A stretch of 64,000 bases of DNA from an uncultured Chloroflexota bacterium (GCA_913043205.1 CAJWLF010000004.1:57853-121852); one strand, 5' to 3'; positions 10,365 to 21,075 are shown, counted from the first letter of the stretch. Notes: generated by a model from the letters alone, not told the origin. Made by a program: numbers and translations.

Positions 10365-11575
10365 CAGGTTGAATATTCTGAATTAAGAGAGACGTATTCG
10401 GCACTCAAATCGCATCCCCATCCTGTAGCAGAATAATTTCCGGAATGTAATTCTAAGCGTAGTGTTGAATTAGATTGTCCTAAGTGGGTTGATGCCAATG
10501 ATTCATCGAAGTTGATAGGGGTTCCTTGTTTCATTACCTGAGTGTTGCCTATCCATAGATCAATCACGTCAGGATTAAAGGAGGCTTGGCTGTACCCGAT
10601 AGCACATAGGGCGCGCCCAAAATTTGGATCAGCCCCGTGAACAGCTGTTTTCATCAGTGTGGACGAGGTGATAGATCGAGCAATCGATCTAGCATCCTTC
10701 ACGCTGGAAGCCCCGTTTACAGATACTTCAAATATGCGAGTTGACCCCTCAGCCCCTTTCACAATCTCTATTGCCAAATATTCAGCTAATGCGGATAAGG
10801 CCCTGGTGAATTTCTGAGTACTACCATCTTGAGAACTCAATCGGACACCAGAAGCTCCGTTGGCTAGTACTATTGTCATGTCGTTGGTTGAACTGTCTCC
10901 ATCGACAGAAATCATGTTGAATGTCTGGTCTGAGATTTCTGAGATGATGGATTGCAGCGTTGCTGTTTCGATATGGGCGTCTGTTGTAAAGAAAGCGAGC
11001 ATTGTAGCCATGTTGGGGTGAATCATTCCGGCCCCTTTGCACATCCCTCCGATGCGCACGTTCCCTGCAGGCAGCGAGATTTCTACGGATGAATGCTTAG
11101 GCGATTTGTCTGTCGTTAAAATAGCTTGGGCTGCTGCGAGTCCTGCTTCTCGGCTAAATGATATTTCGCGGATTCCATTGGCAATCTTGTCCATTGGCAG
11201 TGGTACTCCGATTAATCCAGTAGACGCTACCAATACTTCATTTTGCTCAACCTTTAGGTGTTTTGCCGTTATGCTTGCCATCTCGATAGTGTCTCGCATG
11301 CCTTGCTGCCCGGTGGCTGCATTGGCGTTGCCACTATTGATCACCACTGACCTAACCTGACCGGTGTTAACTATCGATTTACAGTATCTGATCGTTGGGG
11401 ATGCGAAGCGGTTAGTGGTGAATACCGCTCCGGCGGAACATGGGCCGGCGGTGGAATGAAGTATTGCCAAATCAGATGATGCTGACGGTTTTATTCCGCA
11501 AGAACCGGCCCCTGCAACGAATCCCATAGGAGCAGTGATACCGTGTTCGAACGAAGTGAACCCTGTCTTGCTCAT
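10364..11575 (-). CDS. argJ: Bifunctional glutamate N-acetyltransferase / ornithine acetyltransferase
   Basis: VINSGNANAATGQQGM, SVDGDSSTNDMTI, KGAEGSTRIFEV autoprocessing region. Confidence 0.95.
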   Translation of the reverse strand: MSKTGFTSFEHGITAPMGFVAGAGSCGIKPSASSDLAILHSTAGPCSAGAVFTTNRFASPTIRYCKSIVNTGQVRSVVINSGNANAATGQQGMRDTIEMASITAKHLKVEQNEVLVASTGLIGVPLPMDKIANGIREISFSREAGLAAAQAILTTDKSPKHSSVEISLPAGNVRIGGMCKGAGMIHPNMATMLAFFTTDAHIETATLQSIISEISDQTFNMISVDGDSSTNDMTIVLANGASGVRLSSQDGSTQKFTRALSALAEYLAIEIVKGAEGSTRIFEVSVNGASSVKDARSIARSITSSTLMKTAVHGADPNFGRALCAIGYSQASFNPDVIDLWIGNTQVMKQGTPINFDESLASTHLGQSNSTLRLELHSGNYSATGWGCDLSAEYVSLNSEYST

Positions 11576-11581
11576 ATTAGA

Positions 11582-12616
11582 TCACGGATACGTAGGTTGA
11601 GTTTTCAACCCACTGGTTTCTTCTATACCGAGCATAATGTTCGCATTTTGCACGGCTTGCCCAGCTGCCCCTTTAACCAAATTATCAAGAGCTGAAAACA
11701 TCATTAGATGCTCACCTGACGGGCTGACCCGGGCATGTACCGCGCAATAGTTAGTCCCTGCAGTCCACTTTGTCCTTGGTGCGGTATCCGTTACAAATAT
11801 GAAATTCTCATTCTTGTATGCATCACGGTAAATAGCATTAACCTCGGCGTTTGAAGTGGGTTTGGCTAATGGTGCATAACAACTTGCTAGGATGCCACGT
11901 GTCATTGGAATCAAGTGCGGTACAAACGTCACCTTTGCCTCTGATTTGGAGCTGATTGACAATTCCTGAACCATCTCGGCTGAGTGTCTATGTCCTTCCA
12001 ATTTATAGGGATGAACATTTTCATTTACCTCTGAATAGTGTGAGTCTATGTGGAGTGTGCGACCTGCGCCAGAAATACCTGATTTTGCGTCCACGATTAT
12101 TTCAGGCAATATCAGACCGGCTTTGAGGGCTGGGGTTATTGCGAGCAATGATGCAGTAGGATAGCACCCCGGGTTTCCTACTATTTTACTGGTTGCAATT
12201 TCAGACCTGTGCAGCTCGGGAAGTCCATACACACTATCGTTTAGGTGCTCTGGTGCAGGGTGATCGCTGCCGTACCAGAGCTTATAAGTTTCTTGGTCTT
12301 TCAAACGGAAGTCTGCACTGACGTCTACTGAAGGGATGTGTGCTTTCAGGAATGGTTTTAGCTTGGTGGATGAAGCAATTTGTGGAAGACAGGAGAATAC
12401 TATGTCGGGAGATCCATCTATGTCTTCAGTTATGACTAAGTCGTGTAATACTTGACTGAAACCAGGAGTCCTGAAGTGAGGGAATACTTCTCCAAGGGCC
12501 ATGCCGACCGCTGACCGTCCGGTTATCCAGGTCGGCTTAATACAGGGATGAGTTGATAACAATTTCACTACTTCTATCCCGAAGTAGCTAGTTGCGTTTA
12601 ATATTGCAGCTTTCAG
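11582..12616 (-). CDS. argC: N-acetyl-gamma-glutamyl-phosphate reductase; proposed CTG start
   Basis: GNPGCYPTASLL catalytic Cys motif, GLPELHR. The track ORF starts at GTG 12568, but the same frame extends upstream as (CTG)KAAILNATSYFGIEVV, completing the Rossmann N-terminus; stop TGA two codons before the CTG. Confidence 0.9.
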   Translation of the reverse strand: MKAAILNATSYFGIEVVKLLSTHPCIKPTWITGRSAVGMALGEVFPHFRTPGFSQVLHDLVITEDIDGSPDIVFSCLPQIASSTKLKPFLKAHIPSVDVSADFRLKDQETYKLWYGSDHPAPEHLNDSVYGLPELHRSEIATSKIVGNPGCYPTASLLAITPALKAGLILPEIIVDAKSGISGAGRTLHIDSHYSEVNENVHPYKLEGHRHSAEMVQELSISSKSEAKVTFVPHLIPMTRGILASCYAPLAKPTSNAEVNAIYRDAYKNENFIFVTDTAPRTKWTAGTNYCAVHARVSPSGEHLMMFSALDNLVKGAAGQAVQNANIMLGIEETSGLKTQPTYP

Positions 12617-12644
12617 TGGTCAGGTCTCCGTCGATTGAATTGAA

Positions 12645-12664
12645 TACGAAGTAGTATGAAGTAT
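12645..12664. repeat. Tandem 10-bp direct repeat TACGAAGTAG/TATGAAGTAT in the argC upstream region
   Basis: Read directly; 8 of 10 positions identical. Confidence 0.5.
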
Positions 12665-12722
12665 ATCCGGGAGTCTTGATTATCTCATCGTTAAACACAT
12701 AATGCGTCGGGGATTCGATTAT

Positions 12723-13115
12723 ATGAGGACAATAAAGATCACGATTAATGAATTGAGTATTAAGGCTGATCTTAATGACAGTGTCACTGCTGATAAGCTC
12801 TGGGCTGTGATGCCGATCAAGGGTGTTGTGAAACGCTGGGGCCGGGAAATTTATTTCGATTTGCCTATGAAGGATGATCGATCTAAAGAAGCTAGGGAAT
12901 CACTGGTTATCGGAGAAATTGCTTTCTGGCCTGAAGGGTCTGCCTTTTGTATTTTTTGGGGTCAAACTCCAGCTAGTAATAACGATAGCGATATTCGTGC
13001 TATCAATCCTGTTAACCCTCTTGGACGTCTGAGAATAATCCCAATCCCTGATTTAGATGCGGTAAATCCAGGGGATACCATCGTCCTGGAACGGCTGGAT
13101 AGCAATGATGCCTAA
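12723..13115 (+). CDS. Cyclophilin-like fold protein (TM1367/DUF369-like)
   Basis: IKITINELSIKADLNDSVTADKLWAVMPIKGVVKRWGREIYFDLP ... GEIAFWPEGSAFCIFWGQTP ... NPLGRL pattern; internal Met preferred over the 12702 start. Confidence 0.7.
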   Translation: MRTIKITINELSIKADLNDSVTADKLWAVMPIKGVVKRWGREIYFDLPMKDDRSKEARESLVIGEIAFWPEGSAFCIFWGQTPASNNDSDIRAINPVNPLGRLRIIPIPDLDAVNPGDTIVLERLDSNDA

Positions 13116-13184
13116 TTGTAAGATGCTGACATCGTGATGTGGAGTCTTAGTATTCTTGTTTAATGCAATGCTTGTATACACAAT

Positions 13185-14765
13185 ATGAGGAGCGAGGTAG
13201 TGGTGAATTCGGAGCATCGACATGTTGATGATGTATCCAGGGCTGCGCTGCTAATAGCTTCACTCTTTTTGCTGAGTAAATTGCTAGGATTTATTCGACA
13301 AGCAACAATCAATTCGGCGTTTGGTGTTTCTGCGGAGGCAGATGCCTGGTTTGCCGCATTTAGAATTCCAGACACCATTTTTACACTGTTTGCTGGTGGG
13401 GCCTTGGTTTCAGCTCTCCTCCCGATATATACAGAACTAAAGCTAAGCGATAAACGTATGGATATCGATAGATTGATGTCCGGTTGTTTCAATATGTTAG
13501 GGATTGTGTTGCTGGCACTTGGGATACTTGGCTACTTATTTGCCGAGCCACTTACATATGTTCTAGTACCTGGGTTTGATGCGCAAATCCAAGTCCTGAC
13601 TGTGGATGCGACAAGAGTGCTTATGATTTGTCCGATAATGCTTGGGTTTAGCGCCTTGGCAAAAGCAGTGCTGCATGCTGAGCGGAGATTTTTGATTCCC
13701 GCAATAGGGCCATGTTTATACAATATAGGAATTATCTTTGGGGCGGTTGTGTTGTCCGGATTTGGAATAGTGGGGCTAGCTTGGGGGGCCGTTATTGGAG
13801 CCGTAGCTCATGCAGTGATTACTTTGCCTAGTTTGCGAAGTATTGGGTTGCGATATCGTCCCACGGTATTCACTGAATATGTTGGTAAAGCTCTCCAATT
13901 AATGGCCCCAAGACTCATAGGATATGGAGCTATACAAATCAGCTTTATTGTATTAAATCTGCTGGCGTCTCTTTTGGGCGAATCTTCGGTTTCCGCCCTC
14001 AACAATGCCTGGTTGTTACTACTCTTACCGTTAGGGGTATTGGCAATGCCAATAGGGGAAGCCAATTTACCAGCATTAGCCGACCTTTATAACGCTGGCA
14101 AATTTGATGCGTTGCAGGACCAATTCCGATGGGCGTGCAAAAATGTCTTGTTCATGTCGTTACCAATAACTGCGGTCCTGATCGTTCTGTCTCTTCCTGT
14201 GGTTACCGTCTTGTTTGAGCGAGGAGCGTTTGATGCAACAGCCTCATTATCGACTGCGACGGTATTATTATGCTTCCTGATTGGTCTACCTGGTCATGCT
14301 GCAGTTGAAGTGTTGATAAGAACATTCTTTGCTATGCAAAACACGAAGACTCCTGTGATTGTGGGTGTTGTATGTATTGGTCTGCACATCGGATTGTCCT
14401 GGGTTTTGTCGATTTGGATAGGGGCGCCAGGCTTAGCGTTAGGTGTGTCAATAGGAGTTCTTTTTGAGGCAATTATTCTGTGGGTCTTGCTATCAAGGCT
14501 ATTTGTTAAGGAAAAGGCAACTATAGAGTTTTTTCGGCCATTGCAAAGAGCGATAATTGCTTCAATATGTTTAGGTATTACAGCTATGACTTTGTTGCGA
14601 ATTAGCTGGGTTGAAGGGCCTTCGAGTTGGGGTTCTGCTATCTGGCTAGTTGGAGTTGCTCTGCTGCTTACTATCGTATTTGCCGTGATTCTTGTGTTGC
14701 TGAGGGCGCCTGAGATCTACACTGTAATACGCATATTTCGTAGCCGGATAGAAAGATTAGCCTGA
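13185..14765 (+). CDS. murJ: Lipid II flippase MurJ (MviN family)
   Basis: Multi-TM; ASLFLLSKLLGFIRQATINSAFGVSAEADAWFAAFRIPD, GGALVSALLPIYTEL. Confidence 0.93.
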   Translation: MRSEVVVNSEHRHVDDVSRAALLIASLFLLSKLLGFIRQATINSAFGVSAEADAWFAAFRIPDTIFTLFAGGALVSALLPIYTELKLSDKRMDIDRLMSGCFNMLGIVLLALGILGYLFAEPLTYVLVPGFDAQIQVLTVDATRVLMICPIMLGFSALAKAVLHAERRFLIPAIGPCLYNIGIIFGAVVLSGFGIVGLAWGAVIGAVAHAVITLPSLRSIGLRYRPTVFTEYVGKALQLMAPRLIGYGAIQISFIVLNLLASLLGESSVSALNNAWLLLLLPLGVLAMPIGEANLPALADLYNAGKFDALQDQFRWACKNVLFMSLPITAVLIVLSLPVVTVLFERGAFDATASLSTATVLLCFLIGLPGHAAVEVLIRTFFAMQNTKTPVIVGVVCIGLHIGLSWVLSIWIGAPGLALGVSIGVLFEAIILWVLLSRLFVKEKATIEFFRPLQRAIIASICLGITAMTLLRISWVEGPSSWGSAIWLVGVALLLTIVFAVILVLLRAPEIYTVIRIFRSRIERLA

Positions 14766-14809
14766 ATTGTGTGCGTGAGGTGTTTGAACGATGACTAACG
14801 GATGGTGCT

Positions 14810-16597
14810 GTGGATAACATTCGCAATTTCTGCATCATTGCTCATATTGACCATGGTAAGTCTACTTTGGCTGACCGCATGCTGGAAATAACGTCGACTA
14901 TCAGCGTTAGAGATATGCGCGATCAAGCTTTGGATACATTAGATCTCGAGCGGGAACACGGTATTACGATAAAAGCGACTGCAGTCCGCATGAAATATAT
15001 TTTTCATGATGCACGACAATATCAGTTTAATTTAATTGATACGCCTGGGCACGTCGATTTCTCTTATGAGGTGTCACGAGCTCTTGCCGCTTGTGAAGGA
15101 GCCGTATTGTTGGTAGATGCGGCACAAGGAATAGAAGCACAGACGGTGGCTAATATATATAAAGCACTAGAACTAGACCTTGAGATTATCCCTGTAGTGA
15201 ACAAAGTTGATATGCCTACTGCTCGCCCGTTGGAAGTAAGGGAAGAAGTAGCCGACATTCTGGGTGTAGGAATTGACGATGTATTACAAATTTCAGGTAA
15301 GACGGGCACCGGTGTTGATGAATTGCTTAGAACTATTGTCGAAAAGATTCCTCCTCCTGACGGAAAAACGGAGGATTCCCTTAGGGCTCTTGTATTTGAT
15401 TCCAGCTATGACAGGCATCGTGGTGTGATGACTTATGTTCGAATTGCGGACGGCAAATTGCAACCAGGTGACCGATTGTACCTGCCGGGAGCGAACAAGG
15501 AATTTGAAGCTGTGGAGGTAGGAATATTTACCCCTGCTTTTAAACCTGTTGAGTCCTTGTCTGCAGGCGAGGTCGGGTATGTGGGGACCGGACTAAAAGA
15601 CGTTCATGACTGTCCAGTAGGCGATTCTATCCTCACCCATGGGGATTCTGCATCCAATGCTTTGGAGGGATACGAGCCTGTAACACCGATGGTTTTTGCT
15701 GGGATTTACCCTACCGATCCTGGGCAGTTCTCTGACCTAAGAGTGGCTTTGGAAACTCTTCGTCTCAATGATTCAGCCATTACATTTGTACCTGAAGAGT
15801 CCGGTGCCTTGGGATTTGGGTTTAGGACAGGGTTTTTGGGTCTTCTGCATATGGAGATAGTACGGGAGCGATTAGAAAGGGAATACGACCTTAATTTGGT
15901 GGTTACCAGTCCCACAGTGGAATATCGGGTGACGACAATGGACGGAGTTACTACCACTGTCGATGGGCCAGCTAATATGCCTGATCCTAGCAAGATAGAT
16001 TTGTTGGAAGAGCCTTGGGCAAAACTGAGTGTCGTTTCTCCAGCAGAATACATCGGCGCAGTGATGGAACTCGTGCGCCAAGCTAGAGGGGAGGTAGGTG
16101 AAATAGAGTATTTGGAGCCTACTAGGGTACTGCTAACCTATCAAGTACCGATGGGAGAGCTGTTGGTAGATTTCTTCGACAAATTGAAATCCTCGACTCG
16201 TGGCTACGCTTCAATGGACTATGATTTGATGGGTTATCGTTCTGCAGAAATAGTGAGAGTGGATGTGCTGGTTAATGGTGATAGAGTTGATGCTTTGTCT
16301 TTGATGACACATAAAGCTAATGCGGTTGTGATAGCAAGAGACCTATTGTTGCGGTTGCAAAAACTGATCCCGAGGCAGCTTTTTCAAGTGGCTTTACAGG
16401 CGGCGATCGGCGGCCGAATCGTGGCTCGGGAGAATGTCCCAGCGTTGCGCAAGGACGTCTTGGCGAAATGTTATGGCGGAGATGTTAGTCGGAAACGGAA
16501 GCTACTGGAGAAACAGAAAGAAGGTAAGAAGAGAATGAAGAGAGTAGGGCAAGTCGACATACCTCAAGAAGCGTTCTCAGCCGTATTGTCGCGTTAG
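14810..16597 (+). CDS. lepA: Elongation factor 4 (LepA)
   Basis: NIRNFCIIAHIDHGKSTLADRMLE, LIDTPGHVDFSYEVSRALAACEGA, C-terminal QVDIPQEAF; GTG start. Confidence 0.97.
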   Translation: MDNIRNFCIIAHIDHGKSTLADRMLEITSTISVRDMRDQALDTLDLEREHGITIKATAVRMKYIFHDARQYQFNLIDTPGHVDFSYEVSRALAACEGAVLLVDAAQGIEAQTVANIYKALELDLEIIPVVNKVDMPTARPLEVREEVADILGVGIDDVLQISGKTGTGVDELLRTIVEKIPPPDGKTEDSLRALVFDSSYDRHRGVMTYVRIADGKLQPGDRLYLPGANKEFEAVEVGIFTPAFKPVESLSAGEVGYVGTGLKDVHDCPVGDSILTHGDSASNALEGYEPVTPMVFAGIYPTDPGQFSDLRVALETLRLNDSAITFVPEESGALGFGFRTGFLGLLHMEIVRERLEREYDLNLVVTSPTVEYRVTTMDGVTTTVDGPANMPDPSKIDLLEEPWAKLSVVSPAEYIGAVMELVRQARGEVGEIEYLEPTRVLLTYQVPMGELLVDFFDKLKSSTRGYASMDYDLMGYRSAEIVRVDVLVNGDRVDALSLMTHKANAVVIARDLLLRLQKLIPRQLFQVALQAAIGGRIVARENVPALRKDVLAKCYGGDVSRKRKLLEKQKEGKKRMKRVGQVDIPQEAFSAVLSR

Positions 16598-16611
16598 ATC
16601 ATTCATAGCGG

Positions 16612-16911
16612 CTATCGCCGGCGGTTTTCGAGTTCCTTCCAGACCAAATCAGCAGCAGTGCCATTTTGCTCCAACAGTACTAGTAAATGAAAAATCAAAT
16701 CAGCTGCTTCTGCGGCTAATTGCTCACAGTCTCCTTCCTTAGCGGCTATTACTGTCTCCGCCGCCTCTTCCAAAACTTTTCGGGCAGTTGCTTCCCAGCC
16801 TCCGGCGAGCAGTGATGCGACATAGGACCCTTCAGGCATGTCAATGTGCCGTTGGGATATAACCGATGCCAATTGCCCTACTATGTCAGAGGTGCTTGTA
16901 GATTCACTCAT
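16612..16911 (-). CDS. hisE: Phosphoribosyl-ATP pyrophosphatase
   Basis: SYVASLLAGGWEATARKVLEEAAETVIAAKEGD; in his cluster. Confidence 0.92.
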   Translation of the reverse strand: MSESTSTSDIVGQLASVISQRHIDMPEGSYVASLLAGGWEATARKVLEEAAETVIAAKEGDCEQLAAEAADLIFHLLVLLEQNGTAADLVWKELENRRR

Positions 16912-17260
16912 CTGACTGACTCCAATCTAGTGTTCGAAAAAAGCAAGTTCTGTTTCCAGTGTGGCACGTAGGACCGGACGGTTCTACAGCCATTAAGATA
17001 GTGTTGTTGTCACAGTTTATGCTAACGCGTCTGACATGCAGCTTGTTTCCTGAAGTAGCCCCTTTATTCCAAAGTTCTGACCTAGAACGGCTCCAGAACC
17101 ATGCTTGTTGTGTGCTCAAAGTCCTTTCGAGAGCTTCTGTGTTCATAAATGCTACCATCAATACTTCATCAGTCTGATAGTGTTGGCAGACGGCTGTGAT
17201 CAAACCATCTTTTCCGTAATTGATTTCTGTCGCAGAGACGAAGTTTTTAGATTTGTCCAT
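16904..17260 (-). CDS. hisI: Phosphoribosyl-AMP cyclohydrolase
   Basis: VLMVAFMNTEALERTLSTQQAWFWSRSRSELWNKGATSGN, GPTCHTGNRTCFF. Confidence 0.95.
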   Translation of the reverse strand: MDKSKNFVSATEINYGKDGLITAVCQHYQTDEVLMVAFMNTEALERTLSTQQAWFWSRSRSELWNKGATSGNKLHVRRVSINCDNNTILMAVEPSGPTCHTGNRTCFFRTLDWSQSDE

Positions 17261-18030
17261 CAGATATAGTCCATCCTGACCTCGTTCCCACGGTCACGCA
17301 GGTATAATTTAGCCTCTTCGATACTATATTTGCTGTAGTGAAAGATAGATGCTGCTAACACTGCATGAGCCCCCGAGTCTAAGGCGTCGGATAGATGTGC
17401 AAGGTTACCTGCTCCTCCCGACGCTATGACAGGTACGTCAACCATTCTGCTTACTGCCTGCAGTTGGTCTAGGTCGTATCCGTCTAGAGTGCCGTCACCA
17501 TCTATGCTGTTCATCACTATCTCTCCCGCTCCTAGATTAACTCCTTGAACTGCCCAATCTATGGCGTCTCTTCCTGTGTTCTTCCTTCCGCCGTGAGTCC
17601 AAACTTCCCACCCTGAGCTACCATCGACACGTCGTTTCGCGTCTATTGACAATACGATGCACTGACTACCAAATCGTCTGGCCCCAGAACTGATCAGGTC
17701 TGGATTTTCAAGAGCGGCCGTGTTTATTGATACTTTGTCGGCTCCGGACCGAAGCATCGAATACATATCTTCAGTATTGCGGATCCCTCCGCCTACCGTT
17801 AAAGGAATAAATATCTGGTCTGCGACTTCTTTCATAAGACTTTGCATAATATCCCTGTGTTCTGCAGAAGCAGTGATGTCGTAAAATACGAGTTCATCCG
17901 CTCCACTACTATTGTAATAAGCGGCCAATTCCACTGGGTCGCCAGCGTCGCGATCCGCAGAGAATCGAGTCCCTCGAACGTTGCGGCCATTCTTTACATC
18001 CAGACATGGAATTATTCTTTTCGTCAACAT
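17260..18030 (-). CDS. hisF: Imidazole glycerol phosphate synthase subunit HisF
   Basis: [42 protein letters not shown]. Confidence 0.97.
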   Translation of the reverse strand: MLTKRIIPCLDVKNGRNVRGTRFSADRDAGDPVELAAYYNSSGADELVFYDITASAEHRDIMQSLMKEVADQIFIPLTVGGGIRNTEDMYSMLRSGADKVSINTAALENPDLISSGARRFGSQCIVLSIDAKRRVDGSSGWEVWTHGGRKNTGRDAIDWAVQGVNLGAGEIVMNSIDGDGTLDGYDLDQLQAVSRMVDVPVIASGGAGNLAHLSDALDSGAHAVLAASIFHYSKYSIEEAKLYLRDRGNEVRMDYI

Positions 18031-18764
18031 TCGAGGGATGCCTCGGCAATAGTTATGGCTTCTTTAAGATCAACATCTCCCGTGTAGAGAGCACGTCCAA
18101 CGACGACTCCAGCCGATCCACTGCTCGTAAGCTTCTGTATATCATCAATACTACTAACTCCTCCACTTGCTATCACTGGTATATTTACAGATGAAGCCAA
18201 TTTGCGGGTTTCGATATAGTTTGGACCTGAAAGCATTCCATCTCGTTCTATGTCTGTATATATGATTGCAGAGGCTCCGGAATCTGAAGCTAATTTGCCT
18301 AGCAATGCTGTAGATGTGTCTGACGCATGTTCCCAGCCATTCACAGCTACGATCCCGGCTCGCGCGTCTATTCCCACAGCGATCCGACCCGGAAATTCTT
18401 TACAAGCGATTTTTAGCAATCCTTGGTCCCGAATTGCTGCAGTGCCAAGTATGACCCGGTCCACTCCTGATTCTATTGCCTGCTCAATGTCATTCATGCA
18501 CCGGAATCCTCCGCCCACCTGTATTTTTACTTGTTTAGAACGAACTATTTGACTGATGATATCGGTGTTGACAGGACTCCCTGATCTTGCCCCATCCAGA
18601 TCTATCACATGTAACCATTTTGCCCCTGACTCTATCCAGTGACGGGAGGCTTCTAAAGGATTCTTGTAGTATTTGATTTCACGTGAAAAATCGCCTTGCG
18701 ACAGTCGAACAGCCTGGCCTCCGCGGATATCAATTGCAGGGTAAATGTCGAAAGGTTTATTCAT
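18024..18764 (-). CDS. hisA: Phosphoribosylformimino-5-aminoimidazole carboxamide ribotide isomerase
   Basis: [36 protein letters not shown]; Met at 18764 aligns with homolog starts and overlaps the hisH end by 8 nt. Confidence 0.95.
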   Translation of the reverse strand: MNKPFDIYPAIDIRGGQAVRLSQGDFSREIKYYKNPLEASRHWIESGAKWLHVIDLDGARSGSPVNTDIISQIVRSKQVKIQVGGGFRCMNDIEQAIESGVDRVILGTAAIRDQGLLKIACKEFPGRIAVGIDARAGIVAVNGWEHASDTSTALLGKLASDSGASAIIYTDIERDGMLSGPNYIETRKLASSVNIPVIASGGVSSIDDIQKLTSSGSAGVVVGRALYTGDVDLKEAITIAEASLEC

Positions 18765-19380
18765 CAGAATGTGCAATGCCGCAGATTGATGCAAAATTGG
18801 AATATATCTGCAATCCAAGCTTTCCACTTTTCTCAGGATGAAATTGTGTGGCGTATACGTTTTCTTGTGTGAGTACGCTTTCGAACTCTATCCCATAATC
18901 AGTAGTGGCTGCTGTTATGCCACTTTTGCAGGCGTAATATGAATGTACAAAGTAGAAATTACTTCCAGAAGGAATCCCTTCCAGTAGACGGGTTGGTTTG
19001 GCCGTGACAACCTGGTTCCATCCCATATGAGGCACGTGTAGTCCATCGGAAAACCTTCTTATTATCCCAGGAAATATTCCAAGACAATCTGTGCCGCCAT
19101 CTTCTTCACTGGATTCGTATAGGACTTGCAGTCCCATACATACTCCGAGGAATGGTCTTCCGGAAACGACAAGGTCCCTTATTGGATCAGTTAGGCCTTT
19201 TTTTTCTAGTGCTGCCATGGTATCAGCTGCGGCTCCAACACCTGGCAAGATGAATCCACGGGACTGGGTAAGATCCAAGTCGCGTGCTTCTGAGATGAGT
19301 CTAAATTCGATGTTCAAGATATTGAGAGCTCTCTCCACACTGCGCATGTTGCCTGCACCGTAATCGATTATTGATATCAT
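18757..19380 (-). CDS. hisH: Imidazole glycerol phosphate synthase glutaminase subunit HisH
   Basis: IIDYGAGNMRSVERAL, RPFLGVCMGLQVLYESSEE, ATQFHPEKSG. Confidence 0.96.
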   Translation of the reverse strand: MISIIDYGAGNMRSVERALNILNIEFRLISEARDLDLTQSRGFILPGVGAAADTMAALEKKGLTDPIRDLVVSGRPFLGVCMGLQVLYESSEEDGGTDCLGIFPGIIRRFSDGLHVPHMGWNQVVTAKPTRLLEGIPSGSNFYFVHSYYACKSGITAATTDYGIEFESVLTQENVYATQFHPEKSGKLGLQIYSNFASICGIAHSDE

Positions 19381-19443
19381 TGTTTTGTCCTACTGCAACG
19401 GTTCCCCTGGAACAGACGGAAAATAATCAATACGGTATCCTCA

Positions 19444-20715
19444 CTATTTTCCCGTGCTAAGGGATAAGATTTTGCCCCCGATTTTTGAGATGGCCACCGT
19501 CGACTGCTCTCCGCTGTCTAAGTCACGGAGGGTAACAGTACCCGATTCCGCCTCTTTGTCTCCGATTATCACAGCGAAACGGGCATTTTGCGAATTTGCT
19601 TTTCGTAAGTGGGATCTCGGACTAGCGGCCTTATATCCAGATACAGTATTTGCCCCTATTGACCGTAATTCAGATACTAATCTCACAGCTATCAGCTGAG
19701 TTGCTTCGCTAAGCGACGCAACATAAACATCGGGTCTACGTTGTGGTGTGAGTTTTGGCATGTTCAACAAGACTCGCTCAATGCCACACCCGAACCCTAC
19801 GCCCGGCACATTGTCACCTGTTATGAAGTCTGATAATAGATCGTACCGCCCTCCGCCGGCTATAGTGCTTTGGGATCCAGTGCGGGCAGGCCAAATTTCG
19901 AAGACAGTTCGCGTGTAATAATCCAGCCCTCTGACGAGGGTGTGGTTGATTACAAATGGTATCGATAGTGCGTGTAATCCTGCTTGTAGTTGTTCAAAGT
20001 GGCTTAGGGCTTGTTGGCTTAGATAATCGATCGGTTTTGGAGCCTCATCTTTATAAGGGCTGCATTCTGTTGTTTTGCAGTCTAATAATCGGAGCGGGTT
20101 AGCATTCAGTCTTCGTTTGCAATTGACACATAAATTATTCAAGTAAGGGGAGTAATAATCCATTAGTGCTTGCTGATATCGATGTTTGTCCTTAGGGTCC
20201 CCGATACTATTTAAATTGAGGGTGAGATCAGGGATCCCTAACTCTGTTAGAAAGTTCCATATAATCGATATGATTTCGATGTCTGCTCCACTGTCTTCCT
20301 CTCCAAGTAATTCAGCTCCGAGTTGTTGGTGCTCTCTATATCTCCCGGCCTGTGGTCTGTCATATCGGAATACCCGCTCAATATAGTAGAGTCGAGTTGG
20401 TTGAGGCAGGGAAGCCATCCCATTTTCATGGAATGCTCTTAATACAGGCGCGGTACCCTCAGGTCGTAAGGTTAGGCCATCGCCGCCCCGATCGGTAAAA
20501 CTGTACATTTCTTTATCCACTATATCGGTGTCAGCTCCGACTGCGTTTGCAAACAGGTTTGTGGATTCTATGGTTGGTGTGCGAATACGTCCGAAGCCTG
20601 CCTTGTGACAATGTTTTCGAAATACGTTTTCTACGTGGTACCAACTATTCTCGTCATTAGGGAGGATATCTTGCGTTCCTCTTGGGCGTCTGTATTCGGT
20701 CATATAGTCCGGCAA
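19444..20715 (-). CDS. hisS: Histidyl-tRNA synthetase
   Basis: RPRGTQDILP, TLRPEGTAPVLRAF, RYDRPQAGRYREHQQLGAE, LVRGLDYYTRTVFE. Confidence 0.96.
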   Translation of the reverse strand: MPDYMTEYRRPRGTQDILPNDENSWYHVENVFRKHCHKAGFGRIRTPTIESTNLFANAVGADTDIVDKEMYSFTDRGGDGLTLRPEGTAPVLRAFHENGMASLPQPTRLYYIERVFRYDRPQAGRYREHQQLGAELLGEEDSGADIEIISIIWNFLTELGIPDLTLNLNSIGDPKDKHRYQQALMDYYSPYLNNLCVNCKRRLNANPLRLLDCKTTECSPYKDEAPKPIDYLSQQALSHFEQLQAGLHALSIPFVINHTLVRGLDYYTRTVFEIWPARTGSQSTIAGGGRYDLLSDFITGDNVPGVGFGCGIERVLLNMPKLTPQRRPDVYVASLSEATQLIAVRLVSELRSIGANTVSGYKAASPRSHLRKANSQNARFAVIIGDKEAESGTVTLRDLDSGEQSTVAISKIGGKILSLSTGK

Positions 20716-20814
20716 TCTTTCGAAGGTTCTATTGACAAGGATACTTTAGAGTTGTTGTGTCGTTGCACTTTGAAATTGCATTGCTTGCGTTAGGTGGAAG
20801 ATGCATTGATGCGT

Positions 20815-21075
20815 TTAGGCAGATCTAAGTAGGGCAACAATCAAGTTTTCCAGGATCTGTATTCCGACAATCGCGATTAGAGGGGACAGGTCTATTCCCA
20901 TGCCCATGCCAATTCGACTCCTAATGGGTGCCAAGATCGGCTCAGTAAAATCTATCAACATTCGCATTATCGGATTGCCGGGATCTCTTACGAACCAAGA
21001 CAGCAATGCGCGTGCAATGATTGCAAGGGACACAACTTGTGAGATTAATTGGATGAAATTTTCAATGGATTGCAA
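20815..21075 (-). CDS. YggT family membrane protein
   Basis: LISQVVSLAIIARALLSWFVRDPGNPIMRMLIDFTEPILAPIRSRI. Confidence 0.88.
   Translation of the reverse strand: MQSIENFIQLISQVVSLAIIARALLSWFVRDPGNPIMRMLIDFTEPILAPIRSRIGMGMGIDLSPLIAIVGIQILENLIVALLRSA

Noticed and set aside
16598-16611. 14-bp gaps recurring at three convergent junctions (16598, 35499, 44814)
   Set aside because: The three 14-mers share no sequence; equal length looks coincidental.
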